A stretch of 64,000 bases of DNA from Thinopyrum elongatum. Taxonomy: Eukaryota > Streptophyta > Magnoliopsida > Poales > Poaceae. Position 1 is the stretch's first letter. Every line of letters starts with the position of its first letter. Made by a program: the position numbers and the translations under genes. The stretch is from positions 192,222,423 to 192,286,422 of the forward strand of contig CM022298.1 in NCBI GenBank assembly GCA_011799875.1. The letters run 5' to 3'. A model generated the notes under the pieces. The model was not told the DNA's origin, made no database searches, and saw only the letters and a list, made by a program, of their open reading frames with translations. Shown piece after piece: positions 34,206 through 45,787 of the stretch.

Positions 34206-35183
34206 TGAAAAGGGGGAGCCTCTCACTGTTGGCGTCTCGTTCGTGCTTGCCGCAGTTACTGCCTCCTCATCCACCTCTCTCTCCGCTACCAGCGCAGCAC
34301 TAACCACTTGATTGGTTGCCGCTAGATACAGCAACAACTTCTCTTGTGGTTTAGGTGCGACAAGTATTGGAGGAGAGGAGAGGTATCTCTTCAAGTCTTG
34401 CAGCGCTGCCTCCGCCTCCGGAGTCCATTTCAATGGACCTGCCTTTTTTAAGATTTTGAAAAATGGCAGGGCGCGCTCAGCTGACTTGGAGATAAACCTA
34501 CTGAGGGCAGCAACACAGCCGGCAAGTCGTCGTACATCCTTGACGCGCTTCGGTGCTTCAATTTGCTCAATGGCTTTGATCTTGTCAGGATTGGCTTCAA
34601 TTCCACGTTGAGACACAAAGAACCCGAGAAGCTTGCCGGAGGGAACTCCAAACACGCACTTCTCGGGGTTGAGCTTCAGGTTGATCTTGCGCAGATTTAC
34701 AGTTTCTTCTAGATCTTGAACCAAAGTAGCCCTGTCTTTGCTTTTGACCACTATATCATCCATATAGGCTTCCACATTTCTGTGCAGCTGAGGCTCAAAA
34801 GCAATCTGGACGGCTCTTGCAAATGTCGAACCAGCATTTTTCAAACCAAAGAAACAGTATGTGCCACAGGGTGTGATAAATGTGGTCTTTTCCTCATCTT
34901 CCTCAGCCATGAAGATTTGATGATACCCTGAATATGCGTCAAGAAATGAAAGCAAATCACATCCTGCCGTGGAGTCAACAATCTGGTCTATGCGGGGCAA
35001 AGGAAATGGGTCTTTGGGACAAGCTTTATTGACATCAGTGAAATCAATACAAAGCCTCCATTTTCCATTCGCTTTGCGCACGACAACAGGATTGGCCAAC
35101 CACGTAGGATGGAGCACTCCTCTGACGAGGCATGCTGCTTCCAACTTCTTGATTTCTTCCGCAATAAACTCTTGCCGCTCCAC
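34206..35183 (-). pseudogene. Element I reverse transcriptase, truncated
   Basis: One minus-strand frame with KWRLCIDFTDVNKACPKDPF, LPRIDQIVDSTAGC, FLDAYSGYHQI, and YMDD at 34755-34766 (YMDDIVVKS), then KLLGFFVSQRGI and VRRLAGCVAALSRFISKSAE. In the motif before GLKNAGSTF the Met-Pro-Phe is missing (YCFFGLKN), an in-frame loss of a few codons likely to harm the fold. The frame passes into the first part of RNase H (LLLYLAATNQVVSAALVAER) and then ends at the junction with the antisense ORF. No RNase H catalytic core or integrase remains. Confidence 0.82.
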
Positions 35184-38100
35184 AGCTTGCTTTCTGGCTT
35201 TCTGTTTGACGGGCCTCGCGTGGGGACAAACGGCAAGGTGGTGCTCAATTACTTTCCTGGGAACACCAGGGATGTCAGACGGTTGCCATGCAAATACGTC
35301 GACATTCGCCCGCAGGAAAGCAACGAGCGCGTTTTCCTATTTGTTGTCAAGTGTGGCACTGATGGTGAAGGAACCACCAGTGCCGTCCTCCTTGGCGGGC
35401 ACCTTCTTTGTCACCGGCAGAGCCGCTTTGTTCTTCTTGCACTTGCCGGTGGAGCTCTCTGGTGCGTCCTCGACGGCAGCGCAGCACTCCGAAGAGGTGC
35501 GCTTGCCGGAGTGGGCACAGGAGCTCTTGCCGGACTTCCTCTTGTTCTCCCCCCTGCGCTTCAGCGGCAAGTGCCTTGGCGGCAGTTGCGGCAGCTGCTT
35601 CCCGGTAGATCTTGTCGGCGCAAATAAGCGCATCCTTCTTGTCGCAGGGAACTGTGATAACACCTACTGGACCTGGCATCTTCAACACGTTGTAGGCATA
35701 ATGAGAGGCTGCCATGAACTTGGCGAGCGCTGGACGGCCAAGTATCCCATTATAAGGCAATGGAATATCGGCAACATCAAAGGTGACCTTCTCGGTCCGG
35801 TAGTTCAGCTCGCCGCCAAATGTCACTGGCAGCGTGATCTTCCCTTTCGGCTTGCTCCTTCCTGGATTGACTCCTTGGAAAGTACCAGTTTCCTCAAGCT
35901 CGCCGTCAGAGATTTGAAGTTTCCGGAGCACAGCGGGCGAAATCAGATTCAAGCCGGCCCCACCGTCAACTAACATCTTCGTGACCTTGAGGTTGCGGAT
36001 CGTTGGTGAAACCAACATCGGCAAGCACCCGACCGCCGTTGTGCGGTCAGGGTGGTCCTCAATGTCAAAGACGATAGGCGTGTCGGACCACTTCAGAAGC
36101 TTTCTGGCGTCAACAGATGGTTCCGCCGCATTGATCTCTCGCGCCCACTGTTTAAGTTGGCGGTGAGAAGAATGCAACGAAGCACCACCGTCAACACACA
36201 AGACTTCTGCGGCTTTCTGAAATTCGTGCTCACTGGATTCTTCGTCATCTAGATCATCATCATCATCATCTTTGTCGCGGCCACGAGGAGGCCTGTCTCT
36301 CTGCTGCTGCTTGGCCTTGCCGCGACGCCCTCCTCGGGCAGTGCGCTTCTTGCCGGACCCGCCAGCACCTTCTGGGGCCTTCTCCTTGTCGCGCCTCTCA
36401 TACTCAGCTTTCTGCTGTTCGACAAGCTGCTCGACTCGTCGATAGTTCTGGAGATCGTGTCCCTTGGTGCGGTGGATCTTGCAATATTGCTTGTCGGAGC
36501 CGTCCTGCTTGTCGGCAGCCGCCAAGGCCTGACAGTTGGCGCACGCGGCAATCTCCTTGCCGGAGCCCTCGACTTTGGCCTTGTCGGCGCTGCCGTTGCC
36601 GCTGGACTGCTCGACGGCAAGCACAGCTTTGCCCTTTTTCTTCCTGTTGTTCCGCCGCCGGCCCTTCTTTGCCGGGGCGGTACCTTCGCTGTCAGAGCTC
36701 CCCCCTGCGCCAACACCTTCACCGGAAAGTTTCCTTCCCTCTTCAGCGCGCGCACACTTGTCGGCGAGAGCATATAACTGGCCAATGTCTCTGACCCTGG
36801 TCATCGCCATTTCCTCCCGCATCTTGCGGTTACGCACGTTCTGATGGAACGCGCTAATAACCGCAGCGGGGTGAACATCTGGGATGTTGTACTGTACGCG
36901 GCTGAACCTTTGAATGTATTTGCGCAGGGGCTCTCCTTCCTTCTGGGGGATGAGATGAAGATCACTCTCCTGGCCATGAGGTTGATGACCACCAGTAAAG
37001 GCACCAACAAACTGATGGCACAGGTCCGCCCATGAAGAAATGGAGTTCTCCGGCAAGTGCATGAGCCATGAGACGACGTTGCGCTTTAACACGAGCGGGA
37101 AGTAGTTAGCAAGAATCTTGTCGTCTCGTCCCCCGGCAGCTTGCACCGCAATGGTGTAAATGCTGAGGAACTCCGACGGGTGTGTCTTGCCATCATACTT
37201 CTCCGGCACGTCAGGCTTGAAAGCCTTGCGATTGGGCCACTGGACCTGCCGCAGCTCAGGGGTGAACGCTGGACAACTTACCGCGTACGGCAAGTCGCCA
37301 GGATCCCCTGGCGCATGCATGTCAACAGCGGGCCCTGCGCGTCTGTCGGACTGACGATGCGCTTCTCTCCTTCGCTCGATAGTGGTACGAGCGTCTTCTC
37401 CTCTGCGTTCCTGAAGAACGAGGCGCTGGTCACGACGAGCTCGCGGGTCAGATGACGCCGTGGAATCATCGCCACGGGCGTCGTTTCGACGTGTCGGCGA
37501 CTGAGGCCGTCTGGGTGGGGAGTGTACGGTTGTTGCCCCCTCGCCGTTCTTGTTGGTGACAGCATTGTCACCAGTTCTCTTGTCGGCCGCGCGCACCGGG
37601 TCGGCATCAGCGAAGCTGAGAAGGCTCGGAATGGTTGCCCTCCACTCGTCAAGCTTATCTGCTGGTGGAGGGAAGTTCAGGAGCAGCTGCGCACGCGCCA
37701 ACGCTTCTGCTGGTGAGGGAGGTATCGAGTGGCGTGAGGACTGTGGGATGCTCTTACTCCTAACAGTGTTAGAAGGAGCATCTCCACGCCCAGGCGACCG
37801 CACCTCGACCCCGCCAACGTGTTGTTGCGTATGGTGACCCCGCGCATCTCGAGATCGATGCGCAAGTTCATTATCCAGGGAGCGCCTGGCACCTGGGGCG
37901 TCAGGACGCTGCCTGTCACGGGCTTCTTGCGAAGGCCGCGGCGTCTGAACCGGCGCAGGCGTTCCAGAACGCGCAGCACCGTTTCTGGAGCTTGCAGGGC
38001 CAGCAGCAGCGAGCAGCGCTGCGTTCCCAGACCCAGCAGCGCCGCGTTCCCAGACCCAGCAGCGCCAAGATTGGCGTTGCTGGCCCGGTTTTGGACAGGT

Positions 38101-38228
38101 GGAGGTAATAGGAGCTCTCGCTCTCCAGTCCCCCCAGCAGCCGCAATCACGTCGGCACCCTCCTGCATGGGAGCAGGCGGGTTGGACGTAGACGCACCGA
38201 TGACTGAAGTCTTCTTTTTTGGAGCCAT
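35184..38228 (-). pseudogene. Element I gag-protease
   Basis: ATG at 38228 (MAPKKKTSVIGASTSNPPAP) gives the expected Tat-type start. The frame changes near 38000, where a 24-bp unit (ttcccagacccagcagcgcc) is tandemly duplicated at 38018-38066. The long frame (to 35347) has the capsid domain KPDVPEKYDGKTHPSEFLSI, LKRNVVSWLMHLPENSISSW, a Lys/Arg-rich linker, a CKIHRTKGHDLQNY motif, an acidic run, and the protease MLVDGGAGLNLISPAVLRKL with YNGILGRPALAKF. Near 35600 the frame shifts again (ending FTISATLDNK). Several stops separate it from RT, so the polyprotein cannot be made whole. Confidence 0.75.
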
Positions 38229-38290
38229 AAGACGGAGGATGGCCCAAAAACTAACGCGCAAATCGCTAGATTAGGTTCACACAACCTCCT

Positions 38291-38314
38291 TCTCCCTACC
38301 TGGCGCGCCAAAGA
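38291..38314 (-). other. Primer binding site of element I
   Basis: The minus strand reads TTTGGCGCGCCAGGTAGG a few bases from the 5' LTR. It contains the palindrome TGGCGCGCCA. The tRNA is not assigned. It sets the minus orientation. Confidence 0.65.
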
Positions 38315-39326
38315 TGTCGGGGACGAATCCGCGACCACCTATGGGACCCAGGGAAGGACCCCTTTACGTTCGGCAGGGAGAAACGGTCGCACGAAGAGCA
38401 AATCTAGCGAAGAACACGACAGTGCACGAGAGAGATTTACCCAGGTTCGGGCCGCACGGATGCGTAAAACCCTACTCCTGCTTTTTGGTTTATTATCTGT
38501 ATGATTGTTCTAGCTCCAGGAGCGCTACAGTACCGAGTAGCTGCGTACAATACTGGAGTTCTCCATCTCCCAGTTCTTCTTCCCTTTTCCACGTTGCCTA
38601 TGGGCCTCCTTTTATACGCACAAAGGGGTCACCAACAGGTGGCAAACAGTAAAGGTAGAGGTGGAAAGTTGCTACAGTAAGGCCACTATTACCAGGATGA
38701 CATGTCCTACCTACCACTGACGGCAGGGGACAAGGGCATTAAATGCCCATGCCTTTGCTGTCCACATACATGTACCCGGACGTCTTGGACGTGGGAAAAG
38801 CCTATCCCACCTGCTCCTGCACCGCTAGCTACAGTGTACCGCCGTCTACACAGTGCCCTGCCACACACGCTTGGAAGGACCCAGAGCGCCACGCTGGTAG
38901 AGGCACCGGAGCAGCACAATAGCACAGTGGTACAGTAACGCTTGCCGCGGCAAGACCTTGCCGCACCTGACAGCTTGCCGCAGCCCATAGTTTGCCGCGC
39001 AAGGTAACTTGCCGGGGCAAGTACCTTGGCGCAGCCGCTATCTTGCCGCAGCCAATACCTTGCCGCAGCCAATGACTTGCCGGGGCAAGTACCTTGCCGC
39101 GGCAAGTACTCTGCTACAGCAATGCCCAGGCTGGGCCTCAGCTGTCCCTCCCGGCAAGCTCCTCTTGCCGGGGCCTTAACTCTTGCTTTGTATACTTTGT
39201 TCTTGAATGGCTTAATAATCTTGAGCTTCTCTCTGGCTGTCCTCCCGCAAGCCTGGCCACGGGATGCTACTACTGCCCGTGCACAAGTACGGGGTACTAG
39301 GGTACCCCTATTCTAGTACACCGACA
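38315..39326 (-). repeat. 5' LTR of element I
   Basis: 1012 bp, matching 32404-33415 except at 7 positions (for example g/a in gagcgctrcag and c/g in ccttgscgcag). TATA (minus) at 38610-38615. Right flank is TSD ctact. Confidence 0.92.
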
Positions 39327-39615
39327 CTACTCCAAGTGGAGAGCGTCCCTCCCACTCAGGGGCTTAGCCGCGAACCAGTTTCGCCTAAGTTAAAAAACTA
39401 CTCCGAGTCGAGAGCATCCCTCCCACTCGGGGGCTTAGATGCGAACCAGTTTCGCCTAAGTTAAAAAACTACTCTGAGTGGAGAGCATCCCTCCCACTCA
39501 GGGGCTTAGCCGCGAACCAGTTTCGCCTAAGTTAAAAAACTACTCCAAGTGGAGAACACCCCTCCCACTCGGGGGGCTTAGCCGTGAACCAGTTTCGCCT
39601 AAGTTAAAAAATCCA
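39327..39615 (+). repeat. 71-bp tandem array of element D, right part
   Basis: Four more units continue after the TSD with the same period (starts near 39334, 39405, 39476 and 39547). One carries a gagtcgagag variant. The array ends in ttaaaaaatccattcac. Confidence 0.88.
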
Positions 39616-41901
39616 TTCACTTGAAGCATGCTGAAAGCAAAAAAGCAATATTCAGATAAATCCATCAAGTTCAGAAATGCACGCAAAAGTTCTTGGGCGT
39701 CAGGCCCGAATGAGTTTAACGGTTACAAGATCACTCAGCATCCCGAGGCAAATAAATTCAAATCATTAAGTTTTTCTTCACTTGGCAGGAGGAGGACTCG
39801 CTGGCTCGATGAAGGTGTCCATGTCAATGTCGTCGGCTATGCGAGTGGTTGCTTCGATGAAAGTCTCCATGAAGGATTCAAATTGGAGCTTATTCGTGTT
39901 CGCCACCTGGAGGGCCTTCAGTTTATCTTCTTTGGCATCTTTGCAATGAACTCGGATGAGTGAGAGGGCCACGTCAGCTCCACAGCGGGCAGAAGATTTC
40001 TTCCATGCTTGCACCCGGCCTGGGATATCATTAAGCCGAGCCATCATCGACTCGATGTCATTCTGAAGCGTATCCTTAGGCCACAGCTCCTTGTCGATCT
40101 TCACCAGTGCAGCCCTCAGGCGAGTGATATATCCTTGAACACCTTCAAGACGAGCTTCGAGGTGCAGCATGTTCAGAGCCACTGCATCCTTCACAAGTGA
40201 CTTGGTGCGGTCTAAACTCATTTCGATCTGATCTGTCTCCTCTCCGAAGTTCTGGCAGAACTCTGCACAAGGGAGAAAGAAGTGGTTAATTACGCTATTA
40301 CCTTCAAAGTTCGTAGAAATTCACTCGACCAAAAGGAGGTACCTTCCAGCATGCCGTACATCTTCTTTGCGAAACCCCCTAAATATTTTTCCAGCTCGTC
40401 TCTCTTTCGAGTGAGCTGGTCCACCTTGTCGGACAAAACAGTTTTCTCCTCTCTCAGCTGAGCAGCTTCCTTCTTCACCTCATCAACAGTAGTCTTTAGG
40501 GTCGCATTCTCCTCTTCGAGCTTACCAACTAAAGCTAGCTTCTTCTCAGCTGCTTCAGTCTTCTCTCGAGCCACCTTCTACGCCCCCACGAGTTCATTGT
40601 CTTTCCTTTCCAGTGCCTGCTTCATAGTGCCTAAAGAAATAACATTCTTCAGTCATGCTTGGAGTTGGCGGTTTTCACTACGCACATCTGTTCGAGTGGA
40701 GTCACTCGGTTCAAAGGACGAAAAAGAAGAAATGACAAAGCACACAGTCAGCAAAGTGTTACCTCCCATGGTCTTCACTTCATCCTGAGCATCCTTCAAG
40801 TTCTTCTTGGCAAGTTCTAGATCCAGTTGGAGTTGGATCTTCTCCTTCTCCAGGGCAACGTACTGAGTCCCAAGCTCACAAGATTTCTGAGATTGATAAG
40901 AATACAACTCAGTCGACTAAGAGAAAGATTTTCAAAAGTATTTCCTCTACTTCCGAGTGGAGAAGAGCAAATCCAGATTGCTACTACCAAAAGAGTTCTA
41001 AGACCCCCACCAAATCAAACATCCGACAGCGGTCTCGGGGACTACACCCAGTGGGTGCACTCAGCGTGCCCCCACTGGATCAATTTCCCACTTGGTACGG
41101 CCTGCCCGGTCCAAGTAAAAAAACAACTTGTTCTCAGACCCCCGCCGAATCAAACATTCGACGGTGGTCTCGGGGACTACACCCAGTGGGTGCACTCAGC
41201 GTGCCCCCACTGGATAAGTTTCCATTCGGTACGGCCTGACCGATTCGAGTGAAAAGCTTCAAGCAAAAAATATTCTAAGACCCCCGCCAAATCAAACATT
41301 CGATGGCGGCCTCGAGGACTACACCCAGTGGGCGCGGCCTAACTGTTTCGAGTGGATGGAATACCGAACAAAAAGAAAACACCCAGTGGGTGTATAGATT
41401 CAGCAGAATCAAGACAGAGAAAATCCAATCGGAAACTTACTATCGCACTTACTCGGACATTTGCTTGAAGGGCCGTGCTGGCGTCATAAGCTAGCTTGCT
41501 GCTTTCATACACCTCCTTTAGGCACTGCATCATCAAACTGGCCTGGATCATAGCCTCCCTGCTGGCCCCGGTCTGGTCCTCTGGGACATGGTACAGAGCG
41601 AATACAGTCGACGGGGGAGCTGATGATACAGTCGGAAGGATCGACGCTTGAGTTTGGCCAGCAGGTCCAGAAGTTGGAAGAGTTGATACCAACGGCAGAG
41701 CAGCCGACGGTGGAGCGGTAGAGATAGCGCCGGTCTGAGATGAACCACCAGGCTCTTGAAAGGCAAGTTCAGGCGGCGTATGAGATGTCTGGCCTGAAGG
41801 CGTTCTCCTAGCAAGGCTTCATGAGGAGGTCAGCCTGCCTCTTCCCCCTGTGCTTCTCGGAGGTTCCTCTTCGTCGTCGTCTGGAAGGGTGATGATGTTG
41901 G
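39616..41901 (-). pseudogene. Element D antisense gene, 3' exons (coiled-coil half)
   Basis: Minus-strand exons separated by introns: one near 41692-41460 (LYHVPEDQTGASREAMIQAS, SLMMQCLKEVYESSKLAYDA); 40907-40767 (QLDLELAKKNLKDAQDEVKT); about 40577-40347 (ENATLKTTVDEVKKEAAQLR), with donor GTACCT; and the last, ending at 39778 (HLEARLEGVQGYITRLRAAL, ESFMETFIEATTRIADDIDM, EPASPPPAK). Heptads make it a long coiled coil. The intron 40990-41400 holds a 115-bp repeat. Bases 39616-39777 are the 3' untranslated part. It continues the gene of 47472-45788, split by J. Function unknown. Confidence 0.65.
40995..41390 (-). repeat. Tandem repeat in an intron of the antisense gene
   Basis: Three copies of a unit with the landmarks ctacacccagtgggtgca and ctcagcgtgcccccactgga begin near 41040, 41168 and 41316, the last shortened. 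Each starts with taagacccccnccnaatcaa. The period is about 125 bp, imperfect. Confidence 0.75.
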
Positions 41902-43199
41902 TGTAACACCCCGGTAGTTAAGCTACAGTAACCACACACTAATGGTGCCATGTCACCACTGTTATTGTTGGTAACCCCACGTTAATCCAAATCCTATTCA
42001 AATTCAAAATCAAGCAAACAATAAAAGTTTTCAAATATTAAAATTAAAATGTTCGGAGTGAACCAAATATTGCATAGGTAATTATGGTGGAGAAACCACA
42101 CCTTTATAAAATATTTACATACTATAAGATGAATAAAACAGTAGCGAAAACTATTATTTAAATACTTTTAAATATTAAATAATTACGAAACTATTTTAGT
42201 TTGGGTAGCAAGTTAATGTGGCAGTGGCATATTTGGTAACATCAAATTAGGTGCAATTTTGGTATTTTGCTAAAACAAAAATAAAAGGAAACTAAAAGAA
42301 AAATAGAAAGACAAAGAAAAATAAAAAAAGCAACTGAAAGGAAAAGCCCCCCCTCTCTGCTGGGCCTTGGCCCAGATGGCCAACCACCCGGCCCACGTCT
42401 CCCTGCATATCCCCCCACCACCCGTAACCCTAGCCCGAAACCCTCCCCACTCTCCCCCACTCCTTTCCCCCGATCCACTCCCCCCCACGCGATCCCCTCT
42501 CTCCCTCTCTGGATCAGGCAGCCACCCGATCCCCCCCGCCGCCGCGCTGACCGCGCCGCCACCTCGCCGACGCCGCCCGACGCTGCCCCGTCATCGTCGG
42601 CGCTCGCCTCCTCACCCCCCGCGCCGATCCGGTCGGGGGCAGCCGACGCCCCCGGCGCCCGACGCCCCGTCACCGGAACCGCAACTCCGTCCGCCCCCTC
42701 GAGCATGCCTTTGCACATCTACAGGGCCGGTGAGCCCCCTCCCCGTCCGTTTCCCTTCGAACCCTCCTCTGCTCACCGCCGTGTTCACGTGACCGCGTCC
42801 GGGCGCCGCGCTCCTCACGCCTGGCCGCGCCCCGGCCTCCCCCGCGTGCGCGCCGTCCCCGCGAGCGCGTCGTGCCCCATTCGACCGCGCCCGCCTCTGG
42901 GAGGCCGCGCCCCGCTGCTGCCCGAGCCGCGCCACTCCTCTCGCGCCTTCCGCCGCGGCCCCCTGCTCGCGCGCCTCCGCTTGGCCCCACCCCAGCCGTT
43001 GCTGCTCTGCTGCCGCTCACCGCCGCAGCCGCCGCCCGTGCCCGCCGCCCTGCCCGTGGCCACCTCCTATGCCGCTGTTGGCCGCCGCGCCCGCCGGCGT
43101 TCTGCTATGCGCGCGTACGCGCATAACCTTGGCGGCCGACCCTGTTGTTTAGCGCTAATCCCTCCCTTCTGTGTATGACAAGTGGGGCCCACCCAGAAA

Positions 43200-43350
43200 A
43201 TGAATTAAAAGAATTAAAATAAATAAATAAATATTAACTAATTAGTTAATTAAATAATTAATTAACTTAATTAATTCTGTTTAATTGAACTAATTAATTA
43301 GTTAGTCTAATTAAACTGTAATTAACTTAATTAAACCCTAATTAGACTAA
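43200..43350. repeat. TTAATTAA-rich self-complementary segment in J
   Basis: About 150 bp made almost only of aattaa/ttaatt words (attaattaacttaattaatt and similar). It can pair with itself in many registers. No coding content. Confidence 0.7.
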
Positions 43351-44199
43351 TGTGACAATGACAGGTGGACCCCACCTGTCAGGTTGACCTGCTGACAACA
43401 TGGTGATGTCGTGATGATGTCACCATTCACTGTTTCGGATAATCCTAATTTAAATAATTAAATAAAATCTAGAATATTGATTAAATCTTTAAAATTTAAT
43501 ATAAAATAAACCGTAGCTCAGATGAAAATAATTTATATATGAAAGTTGCTCAGAATTTCGAGACGAATCCGAATACATGGTCCGTTCATCTGTCAGATGC
43601 CCCTAGCTACCTGGACATGGAACTTTTAGACCGATTTCGATAAATGAATAGTGATCAACTTTAATAAAATAAATTCCTAATTTAACTAAATCATTTAGTT
43701 AGGTAGTAGAACATCCCTGCATATCATTTAGATATGTCATGCACATTGTTTGCATCTTTGCCGTGAATTTACTGTTTCTTCCCCCCTCCTTCTGTCTCGA
43801 TAGATGCCGAGACCGACGCCGTTGCAGCTGAGTACGACTACGCTCCAGACGAGCAGCCCGTTGACGACCCCTCCTTCTTGCCAGAGCAACCAGGCAAGCC
43901 CCCCCCCCTTGAGCATCCAGATATCGCCCATTCCATTTCTCCTGCTTGCATTAGATTTTGCTACTATTAATGTTTGCTCCTATTCTGATGCATAGCCTGC
44001 TTTTGTAACCCGTTTATTGTTACCTTACCTGCCTATGTTAAACTGCTTAGTATAGGTTGGTTAGTGAACCATCAGTGACCCCACCACCTTACCCTTGTTG
44101 CCCCTGCTTGATCATCGATGACTCGATCAAAGTGATCGTCGACCAGAGACCGACACATTACCTCACCCCCCTAGTTGTACGACTCTGCATAGTTACTAT

Positions 44200-44420
44200 C
44201 GAGTGACGAGGGTGATACCTCGTAACACACTCCTGATGAATACTTTGCAGTGTAGCTGTTCGGTCGTGGTCATAGAGGGTGGTTCCTCCTTCTCCACTTG
44301 CGATATGACTCTGTCGTGCAACCCTTCAGAGTGAACCTCGAGGGTGATGCCTCATACATTCACCCTGATGATTTCATCGAGTGGAATCCTCCGAGGGTGA
44401 TTCCTCGGGTTTCCCCCTTG
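44200..44420 (+). repeat. Degenerate GAGGGTGAT repeat in J
   Basis: Phrases gagggtgatacctcgta, agagggtggttcctcctt, gagggtgatgcctcatac and gagggtgattcctcgggt occur at about 44209, 44275, 44340 and 44393, some 60 bp apart. They are too diverged for a recent array. Confidence 0.6.
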
Positions 44421-45787
44421 ATGTTATGATCACATGGTTACTTTGACCTTTGTTACAGGCGGGTCGACCCTGATGGGTACCCGCAGGGGATCTATGATGT
44501 CGGGTGTGCCGGAAGGGCACTCGAGTGTGATATTGTGGCGGAGCTTCAGAAACTCTGATTGTCTCCGCGTGTTATTAAATGAGCCTATCGGATTTGGGTG
44601 TTCGATCTGAGTGGGTCGTCGTGCCCTTTACGCACTACCACCACGCGGGATAATGTTTATGGGGCGCTCTACGTCGTACGTTTCTCTCGAAAGCTCTTCA
44701 GACGTCACGGTTCACCGTGCGGGTTGATTGTTGGGGTTGGGCTGGATACTTCACTGACGAGTTCAGTGTCGCACCTGCTCCCCGGCCAGTCTTGCAACGC
44801 GCAGGGTGCCCAGGGCGATGGCCCAAGACCTCTGGGTGCATAGGTTAGTCCGGCGTGCTGACCTCTCTGCTGAGCCTAGGTAGGGCGCTGCTTCGTGTTG
44901 ATCTCCCGAGGCTGGGCATTACCCAGCAAGTGTGTCCGGCCAGAGTTGATCGAGCGTGTTGGGTAACAGTAGTGCACCCCTGCAGGGAAGAATAATCTAT
45001 CGATAGCCGGTCCTACGGTAAAGGGCGCTCAGTTTGAGTATCCCGATCTACTACTTGAACTGGATACTTGTTACTTAATTGAAGCTTCGGGATCGCTTTC
45101 TCGCAGGGAGTTGAGGAAGGATCTCTAGGCTTTACTTTAACATGTCTGCTTAATAAAATGCTATTCTACTCTCTTCTATTGCTGCAAGATGGTGGCTTCG
45201 TGAAGATGTTTGAAGATGCTAGTCTTCGATAGGACTAGGCTTTCTCTCTATTCTGGCATTTCTGTAGCCCAGTCCACATATACAGCCTTTTCATTGATAA
45301 TGTTGCATATGTAGTATAGATCCTTGCTTGCTGAGTACTTCGGATGAGTACTCACGGTTGCTTTGTTACCTCTTTTTCTCCACACCCCCCTTTTGATGAT
45401 ACATCAGACGATGGAGCCCAGGAGCCAGATGCCACCGCAGGAGCTTACTACCAGGAGGGTCCAGACGGCACATACTACTGGATCGAGCCAGCCGACCAGG
45501 AGTAGGATCGGAGGTCCCAGGCAGGAGGCCTTCGCCTTTCGATCTAGAGTCGTTGTTTGTGCTAGCCTTCTTAAGGCAACCTTGTCTAACTATGTCTGTA
45601 TCCAGATATTATTTGTATGACTGACTTATGTATTCGGATCCTCGTGATCCCTGGTCTGTAATATTGTGGATCTCCGTTTATTTGTGTTAGAGTTGTGTTG
45701 TGATATCTTCCCATGAGTCCCTGTGCTTGATCGTGCACGTTTGCGTGTATGATTAGTGCATGATTGGGTCGGGGGCGTCACAGTTGG

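Larger units (their letters stand above)
32404..39326 (-). mobile_element. Element I: young minus-strand Tat-type Gypsy element, pol-truncated
   Basis: LTRs 32404-33415 and 38315-39326, both 1012 bp. TSD ctact at 32399-32403 and 39327-39331. On the minus strand: 5' LTR, primer site, gag-protease, RT, then directly the remains of an oppositely oriented ORF, and the 3' LTR. RNase H and integrase are absent. Only 7 substitutions separate the LTRs, near 0.27 million years at 1.3e-8 per site per year, the youngest datable insertion here. The missing integrase implies mobilisation by a helper element, or deletion soon after insertion. Confidence 0.88.
41902..45782 (+). mobile_element. Element J: 3.9-kb TG...CA unit, possible large solo LTR
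   Basis: TSD gttgg at 41897-41901 and 45783-45787. Ends are tgtaacacccc and gggggcgtcaca, an imperfect 12-bp inverted repeat. There are no internal LTRs, primer site or pol. In order: AT-rich start, C-rich block (42350-43180, open in several frames with no clear protein), a TTAATTAA-rich segment (43200-43350), an exon-like piece around AAEYDYAPDEQPVDDPSFLP (43808-43925), diffuse repeats, and near the end SDDGAQEPDATAGAYYQEGP followed by GTYYWIEPADQE and a stop (45398-45505). TG/CA ends and a 5-bp TSD point to a very long solo LTR. The strand is chosen from the exon-like pieces and is uncertain. No family name is claimed. Confidence 0.6.

Noticed and set aside
35347..38247. One intact 966-residue protein beginning MGHPPSYGSKK
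   Set aside because: The family start MAPKKKTSV lies in another frame at 38228, and the N- and C-terminal parts of the long frame are out-of-frame translation.
32051..39615. CRISPR-like array
   Set aside because: The 71-bp units are contiguous without unique spacers, and the context is a eukaryotic retrotransposon.
42367..43178. Long GC-rich open frames on both strands in element J as a host gene
   Set aside because: Frames are open on several phases because of composition (Pro/Arg/Ala/Ser-rich), with no domain or consistent splice structure; treated as part of J.
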